A stretch of DNA of 64,000 bases from an uncultured Eubacteriales bacterium (GTDB lineage Bacteria > Bacillota > Clostridia > Oscillospirales > Acutalibacteraceae): NCBI GenBank assembly GCA_910584745.1, contig CAJUDG010000004.1, positions 207,304-271,303 of the forward strand, read 5' to 3'. The notes beneath the pieces are model-generated. The model had not been told where the DNA came from, searched no databases, and was given only the letters and a program-made list of their open reading frames with translations. This document shows positions 32,014 through 41,132 of this stretch, piece by piece. The translations under genes and the position numbers were made by a program. Numbering within the stretch: the first letter of the stretch is position 1; each line of letters opens with the position of its first letter.

Positions 32014-33365
32014 ATATGGTTCTCCTTGATCTTTTCAACTATCTCCTCGGTCTTCATGCCTCTTGAACCCTTCACCAGCACAGCGTCCCCAGGCTTTAGC
32101 AGCTCCCGCAGGAGCTCCCAGGCCTGGGCGTTGTTTTTTGCACATATGGCCCCAGAGCCGAAGCCCTCGGCAATTATCTCACCAAGCTCCCCAACAGCGA
32201 TAAGCGTGTCTATGCCCAGCTCCTTCGCAAAAGCGCCGGTGTCCAGGTGGCCCTTCCGGGTGTGATCGCCCAGCTCGCGCATACCTGCCAGCACGGCTAT
32301 CCTATGGCCGGGAATCTCCTGCCCGGCCAGCAGGCCGAGGGCGCTGCGCATGGAGTCGGGGCTGGCGTTATAGCTGTCGTCGATGAGCAGCACGCCGCCC
32401 TCGTGGGAGATGACCTGCCGCATTTTCGGGGGGATATACCCGCTGAGGGCCCGGGCCGCGTCCTCTAAGGGCACGCCCAGGTAGTCCGCGGCGGCCAAGG
32501 CTGAGAGCGCGTCGCAGGCCATATGGCTGCCCGGCGCGGGCAGGCGCACGGTCTGGGTGCGGCCGTCGGGGGCGTGGCAGATGAAGCTCTGGCCCTCGCT
32601 GCCCGCCTCTATGTCCGTGCCCCGCCACTGGCAGCCCTCTGAAAGGCCGAAGGTAACGAGCCTGAAGCGGCCCCCGCTGTCAAGGCCGGGGAGCAGGTCG
32701 TTGTCCCCCGACACGAACAGGGGCGCGCTGGGCTCGAGATAGTCCGCAAGCTTCACCTTCTCGGCCATGATGTTCTCACGGGTCCGCATGAACTGGATAT
32801 GGGAGGTGCCGATGGTGGTGACTATCCCGCAGGTGGGCTTTACCACCCGGGCGATGCGCTCCATCTCCCCGGGCATACTTACCCCCATCTCCACCACGGC
32901 GGCGGTGTGCTCCGGCTCTATGCCGCAGACGGTTATGGGCACGCCCACCTGGCTGTTGGCGTTGCCGGGGGTCTTCCAGACCTTGTGCCCGGCGCCTATG
33001 GCCAGGGCGGCCATCTCCTTGGCGGTGGTCTTGCCAACGCTGCCGGTTATGCCCAGGATGGGGATATCGAACCTCTCCCGGTACTTTTCGGCGGTCCTCT
33101 GTAAGGCGGCGCGGCAGTCGTCTACAAGCACCAGGGGGCCGGGGGCCTCTATGGGATGGTCCGTAAAGCTGGCGGCTGCGCCGTTTTTTAGGGCGGAGCC
33201 TATAAAGTCGTGGCCATCGTTATTCTCGCCCCTTATGGGCACGAACATCAGGCCGGGCTTCGCCTCGCGGCTGTCGGTGAAGAAATTGGTGACTGCCGTG
33301 CCCGGGTCGCCGCAGATAATTTTGCCGCCGCAGAGTTCGGCTATTTCGGAAAGTGTAAGCTTCAT
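32007..33365 (-). CDS. murF: UDP-N-acetylmuramoyl-tripeptide--D-alanyl-D-alanine ligase
   Basis: 452 residues from the ATG at 33365, which has GAGGGG eight bases upstream (a GTG at 33374 is too near that site). The Mur ligase P-loop GITGSVGKTTAKEM is near residue 107, and the central-domain motif NANSQVG and C-terminal DDSYNASPDS follow. It adds D-Ala-D-Ala to UDP-MurNAc-tripeptide in the cytoplasm. It lies on the same strand as pepC, a GyrI-like gene and murE. Its last codons overlap the GNAT start. Confidence 0.95.
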   Translation of the reverse strand: MKLTLSEIAELCGGKIICGDPGTAVTNFFTDSREAKPGLMFVPIRGENNDGHDFIGSALKNGAAASFTDHPIEAPGPLVLVDDCRAALQRTAEKYRERFDIPILGITGSVGKTTAKEMAALAIGAGHKVWKTPGNANSQVGVPITVCGIEPEHTAAVVEMGVSMPGEMERIARVVKPTCGIVTTIGTSHIQFMRTRENIMAEKVKLADYLEPSAPLFVSGDNDLLPGLDSGGRFRLVTFGLSEGCQWRGTDIEAGSEGQSFICHAPDGRTQTVRLPAPGSHMACDALSALAAADYLGVPLEDAARALSGYIPPKMRQVISHEGGVLLIDDSYNASPDSMRSALGLLAGQEIPGHRIAVLAGMRELGDHTRKGHLDTGAFAKELGIDTLIAVGELGEIIAEGFGSGAICAKNNAQAWELLRELLKPGDAVLVKGSRGMKTEEIVEKIKENHIC

Positions 33366-33392
33366 TGGGTCCACCCCTCGTATAGTTTATAG

Positions 33393-34727
33393 TTATGCCA
33401 GAGAGCCCATGGGATCCCAGGGCTCCAGCTCGATGGGAGCCTGGTCCAGCTCGGAACGCTGCTCGTCGGTCAGGTATTTCTTATGTACGACCACCTGATA
33501 GGTGTACTCGGTGAACCAGGCGTCGCTCATGACGAAGTACCCCTTCTCGCCGGGCTCGTCGCCCCAGCTGTTCTCAACCTTCCAGCGGTCGGGGCTGCCG
33601 TTCTCGTCCAGGTTCACCCCCTGGAACACCATGGCGTGGGTCATCAGGCTGTCGCCGTAGTCCAGGCGCTGGGCCTTATCCATGCCGAACTCCACCCCGA
33701 AAAGCTGGTCCGGGCGCAGGGCCATAAGGTCCATGATGCCGGTCTTTCTGGTGGAGCTCTTGCCCACGTCGCAGCCGAACCATACCGGCGCGCCGTCCTG
33801 CATCTGGCGGATGGCCGCGCGCTTCAGATCCTCAACAGGCAGGTTCAGGTACTTCACGGGCCGGCCCTCCTTCACATTGCCCAGGAGCTTTACGGTGAAG
33901 GTCCTGTGGAAGGGCTTGTCGGCGGTGGTGGCGTTTATCAGGCTCACATAGTCCGAGAGCTCCCAGCCGATGTACTTCTCATAGAAGCTGCGGCCGGTCA
34001 TGTTCACGTCACGGATGAACTTTTTGTCCTTGTCCCTGGCCTCAAAGGTGAAGGTCTTGGGCGGGTTGCCGAAGGCGATGGAGAGCATGTTGTAGATGGA
34101 GCAGAGCATGGTCTCCTTCATGCCCCGCAGCTGCTCCACGGTCTTGCCCTCGCTGTAGCCGGTGCGCAGGGTGCAGGCGAACTCACGGAGCTTGCGAGTC
34201 ATATAGGAGGTCACCTCCCAGGTGGAGGAGGAGCAGGCGGTCTCGGGCATGGCGTCCTTGGGCACGACGCCGTACTTATCCACAAGGTTGCAGAGCATAT
34301 CCCACTGGCCGCCGTCGTTCAGGGGCGCGCCCAGCAGGTGGGCTATTACCCGGCCGTTGGTGGGCTCATCCAGGGTCTCTAAAATGCTCTCAAGGAAGTA
34401 GTTGGATTTCTCCAGCTTGTCGTAAAAGAGCAGGTAGTTCTGGGAGAGCTCGAAGTCCTCCAGGTTTAGCTTCTTCATGACCTCCACCCGCATGGTGTTC
34501 AGCGCCGCGAACATCCAGCAGCGCCCGGAGCCCTTCTGGTTGGTGATATGGCCGGTCTTGAGCTCCACCGAGAACTGGAAGCGGTCCCGCCGCGCGGTAA
34601 AGGGGTCGGTGGCGCTCTGGTTCACGCCGTTCATGGTCACGGCCAGCTGGGCCACGCGCTTTGCGGGGTCCCTGTTAAAGTCCTTCTCGAAGTCCTCAAG
34701 CTGGGTCAAAGTGATGCTTTTGTTCAT
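33393..34727 (-). CDS. pepC: aminopeptidase C (bleomycin hydrolase family)
   Basis: 444 residues, the usual length for the C1B cysteine peptidases. The nucleophile is the Cys in GSGRCWMFAALN (about residue 69), His in LMTHAMVFQGV (about 362) and Asn in WKVENSWGD (about 383). The cytosolic hexameric enzyme removes N-terminal residues from peptides. The start has GGAGG ten bases upstream. It sits between mur genes with ordinary spacing (27 bases before murF), and may share their transcript. Confidence 0.94.
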   Translation of the reverse strand: MNKSITLTQLEDFEKDFNRDPAKRVAQLAVTMNGVNQSATDPFTARRDRFQFSVELKTGHITNQKGSGRCWMFAALNTMRVEVMKKLNLEDFELSQNYLLFYDKLEKSNYFLESILETLDEPTNGRVIAHLLGAPLNDGGQWDMLCNLVDKYGVVPKDAMPETACSSSTWEVTSYMTRKLREFACTLRTGYSEGKTVEQLRGMKETMLCSIYNMLSIAFGNPPKTFTFEARDKDKKFIRDVNMTGRSFYEKYIGWELSDYVSLINATTADKPFHRTFTVKLLGNVKEGRPVKYLNLPVEDLKRAAIRQMQDGAPVWFGCDVGKSSTRKTGIMDLMALRPDQLFGVEFGMDKAQRLDYGDSLMTHAMVFQGVNLDENGSPDRWKVENSWGDEPGEKGYFVMSDAWFTEYTYQVVVHKKYLTDEQRSELDQAPIELEPWDPMGSLA

Positions 34728-34783
34728 TACAAATTCCTCCGTAAAATTTTATATTCCCTTATTTCACTTTAAGATAAGGCTGC

Positions 34784-35290
34784 TTAATTGCGGGGCTCTA
34801 TGGGCACCCATACCTCGTACCGGCTGCCCTCCGGCGCGCCGGCGTACTCCTTCTCTATCCTGAATATCAGGGCATCCGGCCCGTCGGCCCGGACCCAGCC
34901 CTCCGGCGGCTCTACTGTGTCGGCGTACTCGTTGCAGCGTCCGTTGCCCGCGGGGCCCGTGGCCTCGGAGTTTTTCTCCATCCACTCGGTGGTCACTGCA
35001 AGATACTCCCCGCCGGGGAAGTCCATGAGGGTATAGCCCTTGGGGATCTCAGTCACGTTCTCCACAAAGAGCCCCTGGAAGTAGACCGTCCGGCCCTCCT
35101 CGTCATGATACCACACCTGTATGGGGCTCCTCTCTGTGGCATAGGGCCGGATGGGCCTATAGCCGCCCATCTTGAAGAAGCCGTCCCATATCTTCCCAAA
35201 GTCGCTGGTCTCGTCCACTAGGTTGGTCTTGCCCAGAAACTTGAAGCCGTCCAGATGGAACTGATAGGTGATGATAGCTTTCTCGCTCAT
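34784..35290 (-). CDS. GyrI-like effector-binding domain protein
   Basis: 168 residues. The pattern (GFKFLGKTNLV, IWDGFFKMGGY, YTLMDFPGGEYLAVTTEW, RYEVWVPI at the end) matches stand-alone GyrI-like/AraC effector-binding domains, which bind small hydrophobic or cationic molecules. No DNA-binding domain is attached. Its ATG overlaps the murE stop (ATGA), so the two are coupled. The ligand is unknown. Confidence 0.8.
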   Translation of the reverse strand: MSEKAIITYQFHLDGFKFLGKTNLVDETSDFGKIWDGFFKMGGYRPIRPYATERSPIQVWYHDEEGRTVYFQGLFVENVTEIPKGYTLMDFPGGEYLAVTTEWMEKNSEATGPAGNGRCNEYADTVEPPEGWVRADGPDALIFRIEKEYAGAPEGSRYEVWVPIEPRN

Positions 35291-36741
35291 TTCAGATCCT
35301 CCAGTATCTCCCTTATAACCACCCGCTCGTCAAAGGGATACCGAACGCCCTTTATCTCCTGATAGTCCTCGCTGCCCTTGCCCGCCAGCACGATGATGTC
35401 GCCGTCCTGGGCGTTCTCTATGCACCAGCGTATAGCCTCCCGCCGGTCGGGTATCTCGATATATTTGCCATCGGTCTTGTTCATGCCTGTCTTGATGTCC
35501 TCGATGATGTCCATAACGTCCTCGAACCGGGAGTTGTCGGCGGTTATCACCGACAGGTCCGCCAGTTTTCCGCTGGCCTCGCCCATCTCGTAGCGGCGCA
35601 CCTTGGGCCGGTTTCCACCCGCGCCGAAAAGGCAGATAAGGCGCTTCGGCTCATACTCCCGAAGGGTGCTGAGGATGCTCTCCATGCTTACGGCGTTGTG
35701 GGCATAGTCCAGGAGCAGGGTATAGTTCCCCGGCACGGGCACCGGCTCCACCCGGCCCTTGACCTTCACGCCCTCAAGGCCCCGGAGCATGGCCTCTTTC
35801 GGTATGCCCAGCCGGTGGCAGCAGGATATGGCCGCCAGGGCGTTATAGGCGTTGAACCGCCCGGGTATGCCCACCTTTGGGGAGAGCGCGAGGTCCCCGC
35901 TGATATCGAACTCCACCCCCAGCAGTCCGGGCCGGTTCAGGTGGCGGCAGTTATCGCCGTTCATGGCCCCGCGCCCCTGCATACTGAACCTGTAGACCTC
36001 GCAGGTGCTGCCCTCAAGGAGCTTTTCCGTGGCGGGGTCGTCGGCGTTCACAACGCCGGTTTTGCACATGGAGAACAGCATGGCCTTGCACTGTAGGTAC
36101 TCCTCCATGTCCTTATGCTCTACCCCGCCGATATGGTCCTCGGAGAAGTTGGTGAATACGCCGATCTCAAAGGGCAGGCCGTATACCCGATCCTCCCTGA
36201 GGGCGATGGAGCTCACCTCCATCACCGCGTACTCGCAGCCCGCGTCGGCCATCCTTCTAAGCTGGCGGAAGACCTCGCAGCTTATGGGCGTGGTGTTGTC
36301 AAGGGGCTGGATATCCCCGTCAATGTCCGCGCCGATGGTGCCCATGACGCCGGTCTTATGCCCCGCGGCTTCCAGAATGGCCCGGGTCATATAGGCCGTG
36401 GTGGTCTTGCCCTTGGTGCCGGTTATGCCTATGACCTTGATATCGTTTTTTGCGGGCTCACGGAAGAAGGCGGAGCTCATCAGGGCCAGGGCCTTTTTGG
36501 TGTCGGGCACAAGTATCGTCTGGGCGTTCCCGGCGTCCACGGGCTCCTGGGCGATGATGACAGCCGCGCCGGCTTCGGCGGCCTTTCCGGCGAATTTGTG
36601 CCCGTCAGAGGCCGAGCCCTTAAGGCACACGAAGGCGCAGCCGTTTGTGGCCTTTCTGGAATCGTAAACTATATCCGTGATATCGATATCCTTGTACCCC
36701 TCTTTTACGCCCAGAGGGCTTAGAAGCGTTGAAAGCAGCAT
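35287..36741 (-). CDS. murE: UDP-N-acetylmuramoyl-L-alanyl-D-glutamate ligase (MurE)
   Basis: 484 residues. P-loop GITGTKGKTTTAYM near 110, TTPISCEVFR, the carbamylated-lysine region DDPATEKL and LLDYAHN. The third-residue specificity loop reads TADNSRFED: the DNxR arginine matches diaminopimelate-adding enzymes (consensus DNPR), with Ser in place of Pro. So meso-diaminopimelate is the likely substrate, lysine less so. First gene of the minus-strand set murE, gyrI-like, pepC, murF, GNAT. Confidence 0.94.
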   Translation of the reverse strand: MLLSTLLSPLGVKEGYKDIDITDIVYDSRKATNGCAFVCLKGSASDGHKFAGKAAEAGAAVIIAQEPVDAGNAQTILVPDTKKALALMSSAFFREPAKNDIKVIGITGTKGKTTTAYMTRAILEAAGHKTGVMGTIGADIDGDIQPLDNTTPISCEVFRQLRRMADAGCEYAVMEVSSIALREDRVYGLPFEIGVFTNFSEDHIGGVEHKDMEEYLQCKAMLFSMCKTGVVNADDPATEKLLEGSTCEVYRFSMQGRGAMNGDNCRHLNRPGLLGVEFDISGDLALSPKVGIPGRFNAYNALAAISCCHRLGIPKEAMLRGLEGVKVKGRVEPVPVPGNYTLLLDYAHNAVSMESILSTLREYEPKRLICLFGAGGNRPKVRRYEMGEASGKLADLSVITADNSRFEDVMDIIEDIKTGMNKTDGKYIEIPDRREAIRWCIENAQDGDIIVLAGKGSEDYQEIKGVRYPFDERVVIREILEDLK

Positions 36742-36766
36742 GTGAAAGCATCCTTTCCGTTGAGTT

Positions 36767-37426
36767 TTATATAAGCCAGAACGCCCAGGAGATAAGGTAT
36801 AGGGCGCCCCAGTACAGCAGCATTATGGGCTTCTGCCACTTGGGGTCAAGGCCCGAGAGCTCGGACTTAGCCACCATCATGTCGGAGATGAAGAAGCAGA
36901 GCGTCCCAAGGGCCAGGGGCCAGTAGTCCGCTCCAGCCGTAAAGGGCAGCATGGCACCCAGAGCCAGGGACCCGCTCAGGAGAGCCGGGTACAGGCAGAA
37001 GGGGACTAAAAGCTTTCCAAGCTTCGGTAGCTCTTTCCTGAACAGCCAGAAGGCCACGGCGTATGAGATGAGCCAGACCGCAAGGCTTCCCCAACCCACA
37101 GGGGCCAGACCCCAGAGCCATACGATAAGGCAGGCGTGTGCCGCGCCGAACAGCAGCATCCCGGGCACGAAGCTTATCTCCAAAAGGGCGTCGGCCGCGG
37201 TGCAGAGCACAAAGAACCAGAACCCCGGGTGTGCAAGGGGCAGTTCTCCATAGACGACGCAGTACCCCGCGCCCGCCGAGGCCACCGAGAGAAAGCTGCC
37301 CGCGCACTTGGCGATAAGGCTCTCGCGCATGAGCCCGGCCCTTCTCAGGATGAAGTACAGCGCAAAGGACGAGCACCATAAAGGCAGGGCGAATACGGAG
37401 TACAGTAAAAAGCCCATAGAGCGCAT
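36767..37426 (-). CDS. YhhN-family membrane protein
   Basis: 219 residues, about eight membrane helices. GTLCFFISDMMVAKSEL near residue 180 and CTAADALLE are the family landmarks of YhhN/TMEM86 proteins, some of which hydrolyse lysoplasmalogens. Enzymatic function here is inferred from family only. The gene diverges from the RING/zinc-ribbon gene. Confidence 0.75.
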   Translation of the reverse strand: MRSMGFLLYSVFALPLWCSSFALYFILRRAGLMRESLIAKCAGSFLSVASAGAGYCVVYGELPLAHPGFWFFVLCTAADALLEISFVPGMLLFGAAHACLIVWLWGLAPVGWGSLAVWLISYAVAFWLFRKELPKLGKLLVPFCLYPALLSGSLALGAMLPFTAGADYWPLALGTLCFFISDMMVAKSELSGLDPKWQKPIMLLYWGALYLISWAFWLI

Positions 37427-37555
37427 CCCTCCTTAGTTTATTAAGCTGTATCCCATTATAAGCCCAAACTTTGGTTAATTCAATGGGAAAATGCCCGAAA
37501 GGGTTACAAATTGGCAACAACTTTGTAAACAGAATGAAAATTCCTGCGGTATGAG

Positions 37556-37584
37556 TTGAAACCTTGCCGGAAATCGTGTACAAT
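37556..37584 (+). promoter_or_regulatory. promoter of the RING/zinc-ribbon gene
   Basis: TTGAAA (37556-37561), 17-base spacer, TACAAT (37579-37584). Its position rules out translation of the upstream extension of the downstream frame. Confidence 0.75.
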
Positions 37585-37618
37585 ATCCCTTAAGATACTC
37601 AATAACAAAAGGAATGGC

Positions 37619-38674
37619 ATGTTAAGTATGATAAACTTTACCGGCATCAAGTGCCCGGTCTGCGGCAAGGCGTTTACAGATGAGGACGATGTAGTCGTCT
37701 GTCCCACCTGCGGCGCGCCATACCACCGGGAGTGTTACCAGGAAAAGGGCCAGTGCATTTTCGATGACCTGCACGAAAAGGGGAAGGACTGGGCCCCGCC
37801 TCCGCCCCCAAAGCCCCCGGCCACAGCCGAGGTAAAGGACCGGGAATGTCCGGTCTGCGGGGGGTTGAGCGCCCATAGCTCCCAGTTCTGCGCCCACTGC
37901 GGCGCGCCGCTGGCGGACCCACAGACGGCCGCATACAGGGGTCAGGCCGGCAGCCCTCCCCCAGCACAGGGCCAGTACCAGACCGGGGGGACGCCCCAGG
38001 GCCGTTACTATGGACAGATGCCGTTTATCTTCGACCCGATGGGCGGGGTCAGCCCGGCGGACACCCTGGACATGGGGGTAAGCTTCGGGGACGCGTCCAA
38101 GCTTGTGAAGCAGAACACCGCCTATTACATGCCAACCTTCCGCTATATGAAGCAGACCGGCCGCAACAAGTTCAACTTCTGCGCCTTCCTGTTCTCCGGG
38201 GCCTGGATGCTGTACCGCAAGCAGTATAAGTACGGCATTGTGGTGACGGTGCTGATGTTCCTTCTATACCTTCTATACCTGGCGGCGTCGGTTTTCGTGG
38301 CGACTCCGGCCCTTCTGGACCTTATGCAGCAGGCGGGCATTGACATTTCGTCGGGCGTGGGGATGGGCCTTACAAACGAGCAGCTGCTGGTGATAAGCCA
38401 GCTTATAGCCGAGGAGCCGTCGCTGTACCTTCAGCTGTGCCTGCCGATGATGTGCCTTCTGCTGATGCTGGCGCTGATGATATTCATCGGCGTCAGGGGC
38501 AATAAGATGTATATGCGCCACTGCATAGTGACCGTGCGCAGAGTAAAGGCCGCCGACCTTGCGGCGGAGCCCAACATGACCCTGGACCAGAAGGGCGGGG
38601 TGAACACCTCTGTGGCCGTGTGCATGTTTGTCTGTTACTTTTTGCTTGTGAATGTAGCGCCGTTATTACTGTAA
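37619..38674 (+). CDS. membrane protein with N-terminal RING-like and zinc-ribbon domains
   Basis: 351 residues from the ATG at 37619 (AAAGGA five bases upstream). The N-terminus reads CPVCGKAF, then CPTCGAPYHRECYQEKGQC: a cross-brace Cys/His arrangement like the prokaryotic RING finger family. After a proline stretch comes a zinc ribbon (CPVCGG, CAHCGAP), a Gln/Gly/Pro linker, and a domain ending in membrane helices near 200-235 and 275-300 plus a C-terminal helix, with KFNFCAFLFSGAWMLYRKQY typical of DUF2628-like regions. Function unknown. The zinc modules should face the cytoplasm. Confidence 0.8.
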   Translation: MLSMINFTGIKCPVCGKAFTDEDDVVVCPTCGAPYHRECYQEKGQCIFDDLHEKGKDWAPPPPPKPPATAEVKDRECPVCGGLSAHSSQFCAHCGAPLADPQTAAYRGQAGSPPPAQGQYQTGGTPQGRYYGQMPFIFDPMGGVSPADTLDMGVSFGDASKLVKQNTAYYMPTFRYMKQTGRNKFNFCAFLFSGAWMLYRKQYKYGIVVTVLMFLLYLLYLAASVFVATPALLDLMQQAGIDISSGVGMGLTNEQLLVISQLIAEEPSLYLQLCLPMMCLLLMLALMIFIGVRGNKMYMRHCIVTVRRVKAADLAAEPNMTLDQKGGVNTSVAVCMFVCYFLLVNVAPLLL

Positions 38675-38701
38675 CTTTCCCCGGAGAAGGAGACGATACA
38701 G

Positions 38702-39586
38702 GTGAAAAAAATACGCAAGGCCGTTATACCCGCCGCCGGGCTTGGCACCCGGGTGCTTCCGGCCACCAAGGCCATGCCCAAGGAGATGCTGCCCATTGTT
38801 GACAAGCCCGCCATACAGTACATCGTGGAGGAGGCGGCGGCCTCGGGCATTGAGGACGTGCTGATAATCACAAACCGGGGCAAGGGCCTTTTGGAGGACC
38901 ACTTTGACCGGGCCCCGGAGCTTGAGGAGCGGCTTTCAAAGGCCCCCAATAAGTCGGCGGTCTTAGAGCAGGTCATAGGCATCTCGAAGCTCTGCAACGT
39001 CTGGTACGTGCGCCAGAAGGAGACCAGGGGCCTGGGCCACGCGGTGAACTGCGCCAGGGCCTTTGTAGGGGGCGAGCCCTTTGCGGTGCTCTATGGGGAC
39101 GACGTGATAATCGGCGAGGACCCGGCCTGCCTGCAGCTTATCAGGGCCTATGAGAAGTACGGCCTGGGCGTTGTGGGGGTCAAGGAGGTCACGCCGGAGG
39201 CCATACGCAAGTATTCCTCTTTGAAGGTCGAGCCCCTGGAGGACGGCTGCCTTCGGTGCACGGATATGGTGGAGAAGCCCAAGCCCGGGGAGGAGTTTTC
39301 ACTGTACTCCATACTGGGGCGCTGCGTGCTGCCGCCGGAGATATTCGATATCCTTGATGAGACCCCGCCCGGGGCCGGGGGAGAAATACAGCTTACCGAC
39401 GCCATGAAAGCCCTGGCGGTATCGAAGGGCATGATAGCCGTGGACTTTACCGGGACGCGGTATGATATGGGCAGCAAGCTGGGGGTCATGCAGGCCAATG
39501 TTGAGGTGGCGCTCGCGCACCCGGAGATCGGCGCGGCCTTCAGGGAGTACCTTAAAGGGCTAATAGGGAGGCTCCAGACGCCATAA
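38702..39586 (+). CDS. galU: UTP--glucose-1-phosphate uridylyltransferase
   Basis: 294 residues from a GTG start with GGAGA upstream. The nucleotide-binding signature AAGLGTRVLPATKAMPKEMLP is near residues 11-30; VLYGDDVIIGEDP and VEKPKPGEEFS are family motifs. It makes UDP-glucose for glycolipids, teichoic acid or capsule. It lies 27 bases after the RING/zinc-ribbon gene and probably shares its transcript. Confidence 0.95.
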   Translation: MKKIRKAVIPAAGLGTRVLPATKAMPKEMLPIVDKPAIQYIVEEAAASGIEDVLIITNRGKGLLEDHFDRAPELEERLSKAPNKSAVLEQVIGISKLCNVWYVRQKETRGLGHAVNCARAFVGGEPFAVLYGDDVIIGEDPACLQLIRAYEKYGLGVVGVKEVTPEAIRKYSSLKVEPLEDGCLRCTDMVEKPKPGEEFSLYSILGRCVLPPEIFDILDETPPGAGGEIQLTDAMKALAVSKGMIAVDFTGTRYDMGSKLGVMQANVEVALAHPEIGAAFREYLKGLIGRLQTP

Positions 39587-39595
39587 CGCATAAAG

Positions 39596-39630
39596 GCCCG
39601 GGCGCAGCCGAAGCTGCACCCGGGTTTTCT
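39596..39630 (+). terminator. terminator after galU
   Basis: CCCGGGCGCAGC and GCTGCACCCGGG form a near-perfect stem around CGAA, followed by TTTTCTGTT. Confidence 0.8.
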
Positions 39631-39671
39631 GTTCAGCTTTCCGAAAGCATATGGCCGGCTTACTGTAGGCG

Positions 39672-40313
39672 TCATGCCCGTTTATCAGAGGCCTCATAGC
39701 TCTCATACATGCCAAGGACCATTTCCCCAAAGCTTGACCCGAACTCCTCGTCATCCTCATCGTCAAGCAAATAGATAAAATCGCTTTTGGGCTTTCCGAC
39801 CCGGCAGTCCGCAAAGTCAAGGATCCCGCACACCGCGTTTTCGTCGTTAAACAATATGTGGTTAAGGCTGAAGTCCCCGTGCAGCAAAGCCAGATCCTTT
39901 CTTCTGATTGGAAAAATGTCTTTTTCGTTATGCAGCCGGTACAGGAATTTTGCTATAATTTCCGCGTTTTGGAAAAGAGTCTCCTTATCAAGCTCTATAA
40001 ACTCCGCTTTAGACAGCTTTTTGCCCTTCAATCGTTTGGAGACGAAGTATGCGAACTCCTCCCGGCCGGCAGAAAACGTACCGCTGAAAAGGACATTGGG
40101 GATACCCAGCGGTTCCTTCTGCTCCAGTCCCCTCAACACCTGTATTTCGGTCTTCAGGCAGTCGCTTGCCTTTCGGTGCTTCGGGAGCTTCATTATCATC
40201 TCGTCATTGAGGCAAAAAGCCTCTGAATGGTTTCCGCGTCCGATAAGCTCCACAGACCTTACCCGGACCAATTTTGAGGCTATATCCCTCGCCTGCTCTA
40301 TAGAATACTTCAT
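39672..40313 (-). CDS. APH-like (aminoglycoside phosphotransferase family) kinase
   Basis: 213 residues, short for the family (usually 260-300). The C-lobe has LLHGDFSLNHILF (Brenner HGDxxxxN) and ILDFADCRVGKP (metal-binding Asp). The N-lobe keeps RGNHSEAF and the lysine in MIMKLP. Substrates of such chromosomal homologues range from sugars to antibiotics, and nothing here selects one. ATG follows GGAGATGACTG. Its neighbours are unrelated. Confidence 0.8.
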   Translation of the reverse strand: MKYSIEQARDIASKLVRVRSVELIGRGNHSEAFCLNDEMIMKLPKHRKASDCLKTEIQVLRGLEQKEPLGIPNVLFSGTFSAGREEFAYFVSKRLKGKKLSKAEFIELDKETLFQNAEIIAKFLYRLHNEKDIFPIRRKDLALLHGDFSLNHILFNDENAVCGILDFADCRVGKPKSDFIYLLDDEDDEEFGSSFGEMVLGMYESYEASDKRA

Positions 40314-40460
40314 CAGTCATCTCCTTTCTGTTACAAAATAAACACAATAAGCGGTGAAAAGCAACCTTCCCACCGCTAAATGAAGACTTGGCTTCCAAAC
40401 CCAGGGCTATGCGGCGCGCAGCTCGCCCGCTTTCCTGAAAAAGGGGACAAAACCTTTACC

Positions 40461-40925
40461 TTAGTTTCCCTGCTTCTGGCTGATGATCTTGTTCAGCTCC
40501 TCCATGAAGCTGTTGATATCCCTGAACTGCCTATAGACCGAAGCGAAACGCACATAGGCCACCTCGTCTACGCTCTTGAGCTTCTCCATGGCATAGGTGC
40601 CGATGCGCTGGGAGGATACCTCCTTGTCCAGCGAGTTTTGGAGCAGCACCTCGATCTCTCCTACGATATGCTCCAGGGTGTCTAAGGAAACCGGACGCTT
40701 CTCGCAGGCCCTGAGAAGGCCGGTCAAAAGCTTCTGCCGGTCAAAGGCCTCTCGGGACTTGTCCTTCTTGATGACAACGATGGGCACGCTTTCGATGACC
40801 TCGTAGGTGGTAAAGCGCTTTGAGCACTTCAGGCACTCCCGGCGGCGGCGGATGCGCTCGCTCTCGTCTGTGGGGCGGGAATCCACGACCTTGCTCTCGG
40901 TATAACCGCAATAGGGGCATTTCAC
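40461..40925 (-). CDS. nrdR: transcriptional repressor NrdR
   Basis: 154 residues, standard length. The zinc ribbon CPYCGY...CLKCSKRFTTYE is at 3-37 and the ATP-cone from about 49 (VIKKDKSREAFDRQKLLTGLLRACEKRPV). It binds ATP/dATP and represses ribonucleotide reductase genes, none of which is in the window. The gene is transcribed alone, with weak downstream hairpin AGCGGTG/CACCGCT at 40352-40378. Confidence 0.96.
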   Translation of the reverse strand: MKCPYCGYTESKVVDSRPTDESERIRRRRECLKCSKRFTTYEVIESVPIVVIKKDKSREAFDRQKLLTGLLRACEKRPVSLDTLEHIVGEIEVLLQNSLDKEVSSQRIGTYAMEKLKSVDEVAYVRFASVYRQFRDINSFMEELNKIISQKQGN

Positions 40926-41048
40926 AGTGACTACATCTCCCTTAAAAAGAACTATTACGTTAAATTATACACTATATGTGGCGCAAAAGCAAGGCTTATT
41001 TGTAAATTGATTTACATAAATATTGGATATTGCCAAAGCGGGGGGCAT

Positions 41049-41077
41049 TTGACAAACCGCCGGGATTTGGTTATAAT
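41049..41077 (+). promoter_or_regulatory. promoter of the ABC-F/mtaB operon
   Basis: TTGACA (41049-41054), 17-base spacer, TATAAT (41072-41077): a full consensus promoter 56 bases before the ATG. Confidence 0.85.
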
Positions 41078-41132
41078 ATATGGCGCATCGAATTAACATA
41101 TATCGGCCGTTTGGGCCGGAAAGGAGATCTCA

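Noticed and set aside
39672..40313. Calling the APH-like gene an aminoglycoside resistance gene
   Set aside because: Only the kinase core is recognisable, it is short for the family, and it sits in chromosomal context without resistance neighbours.
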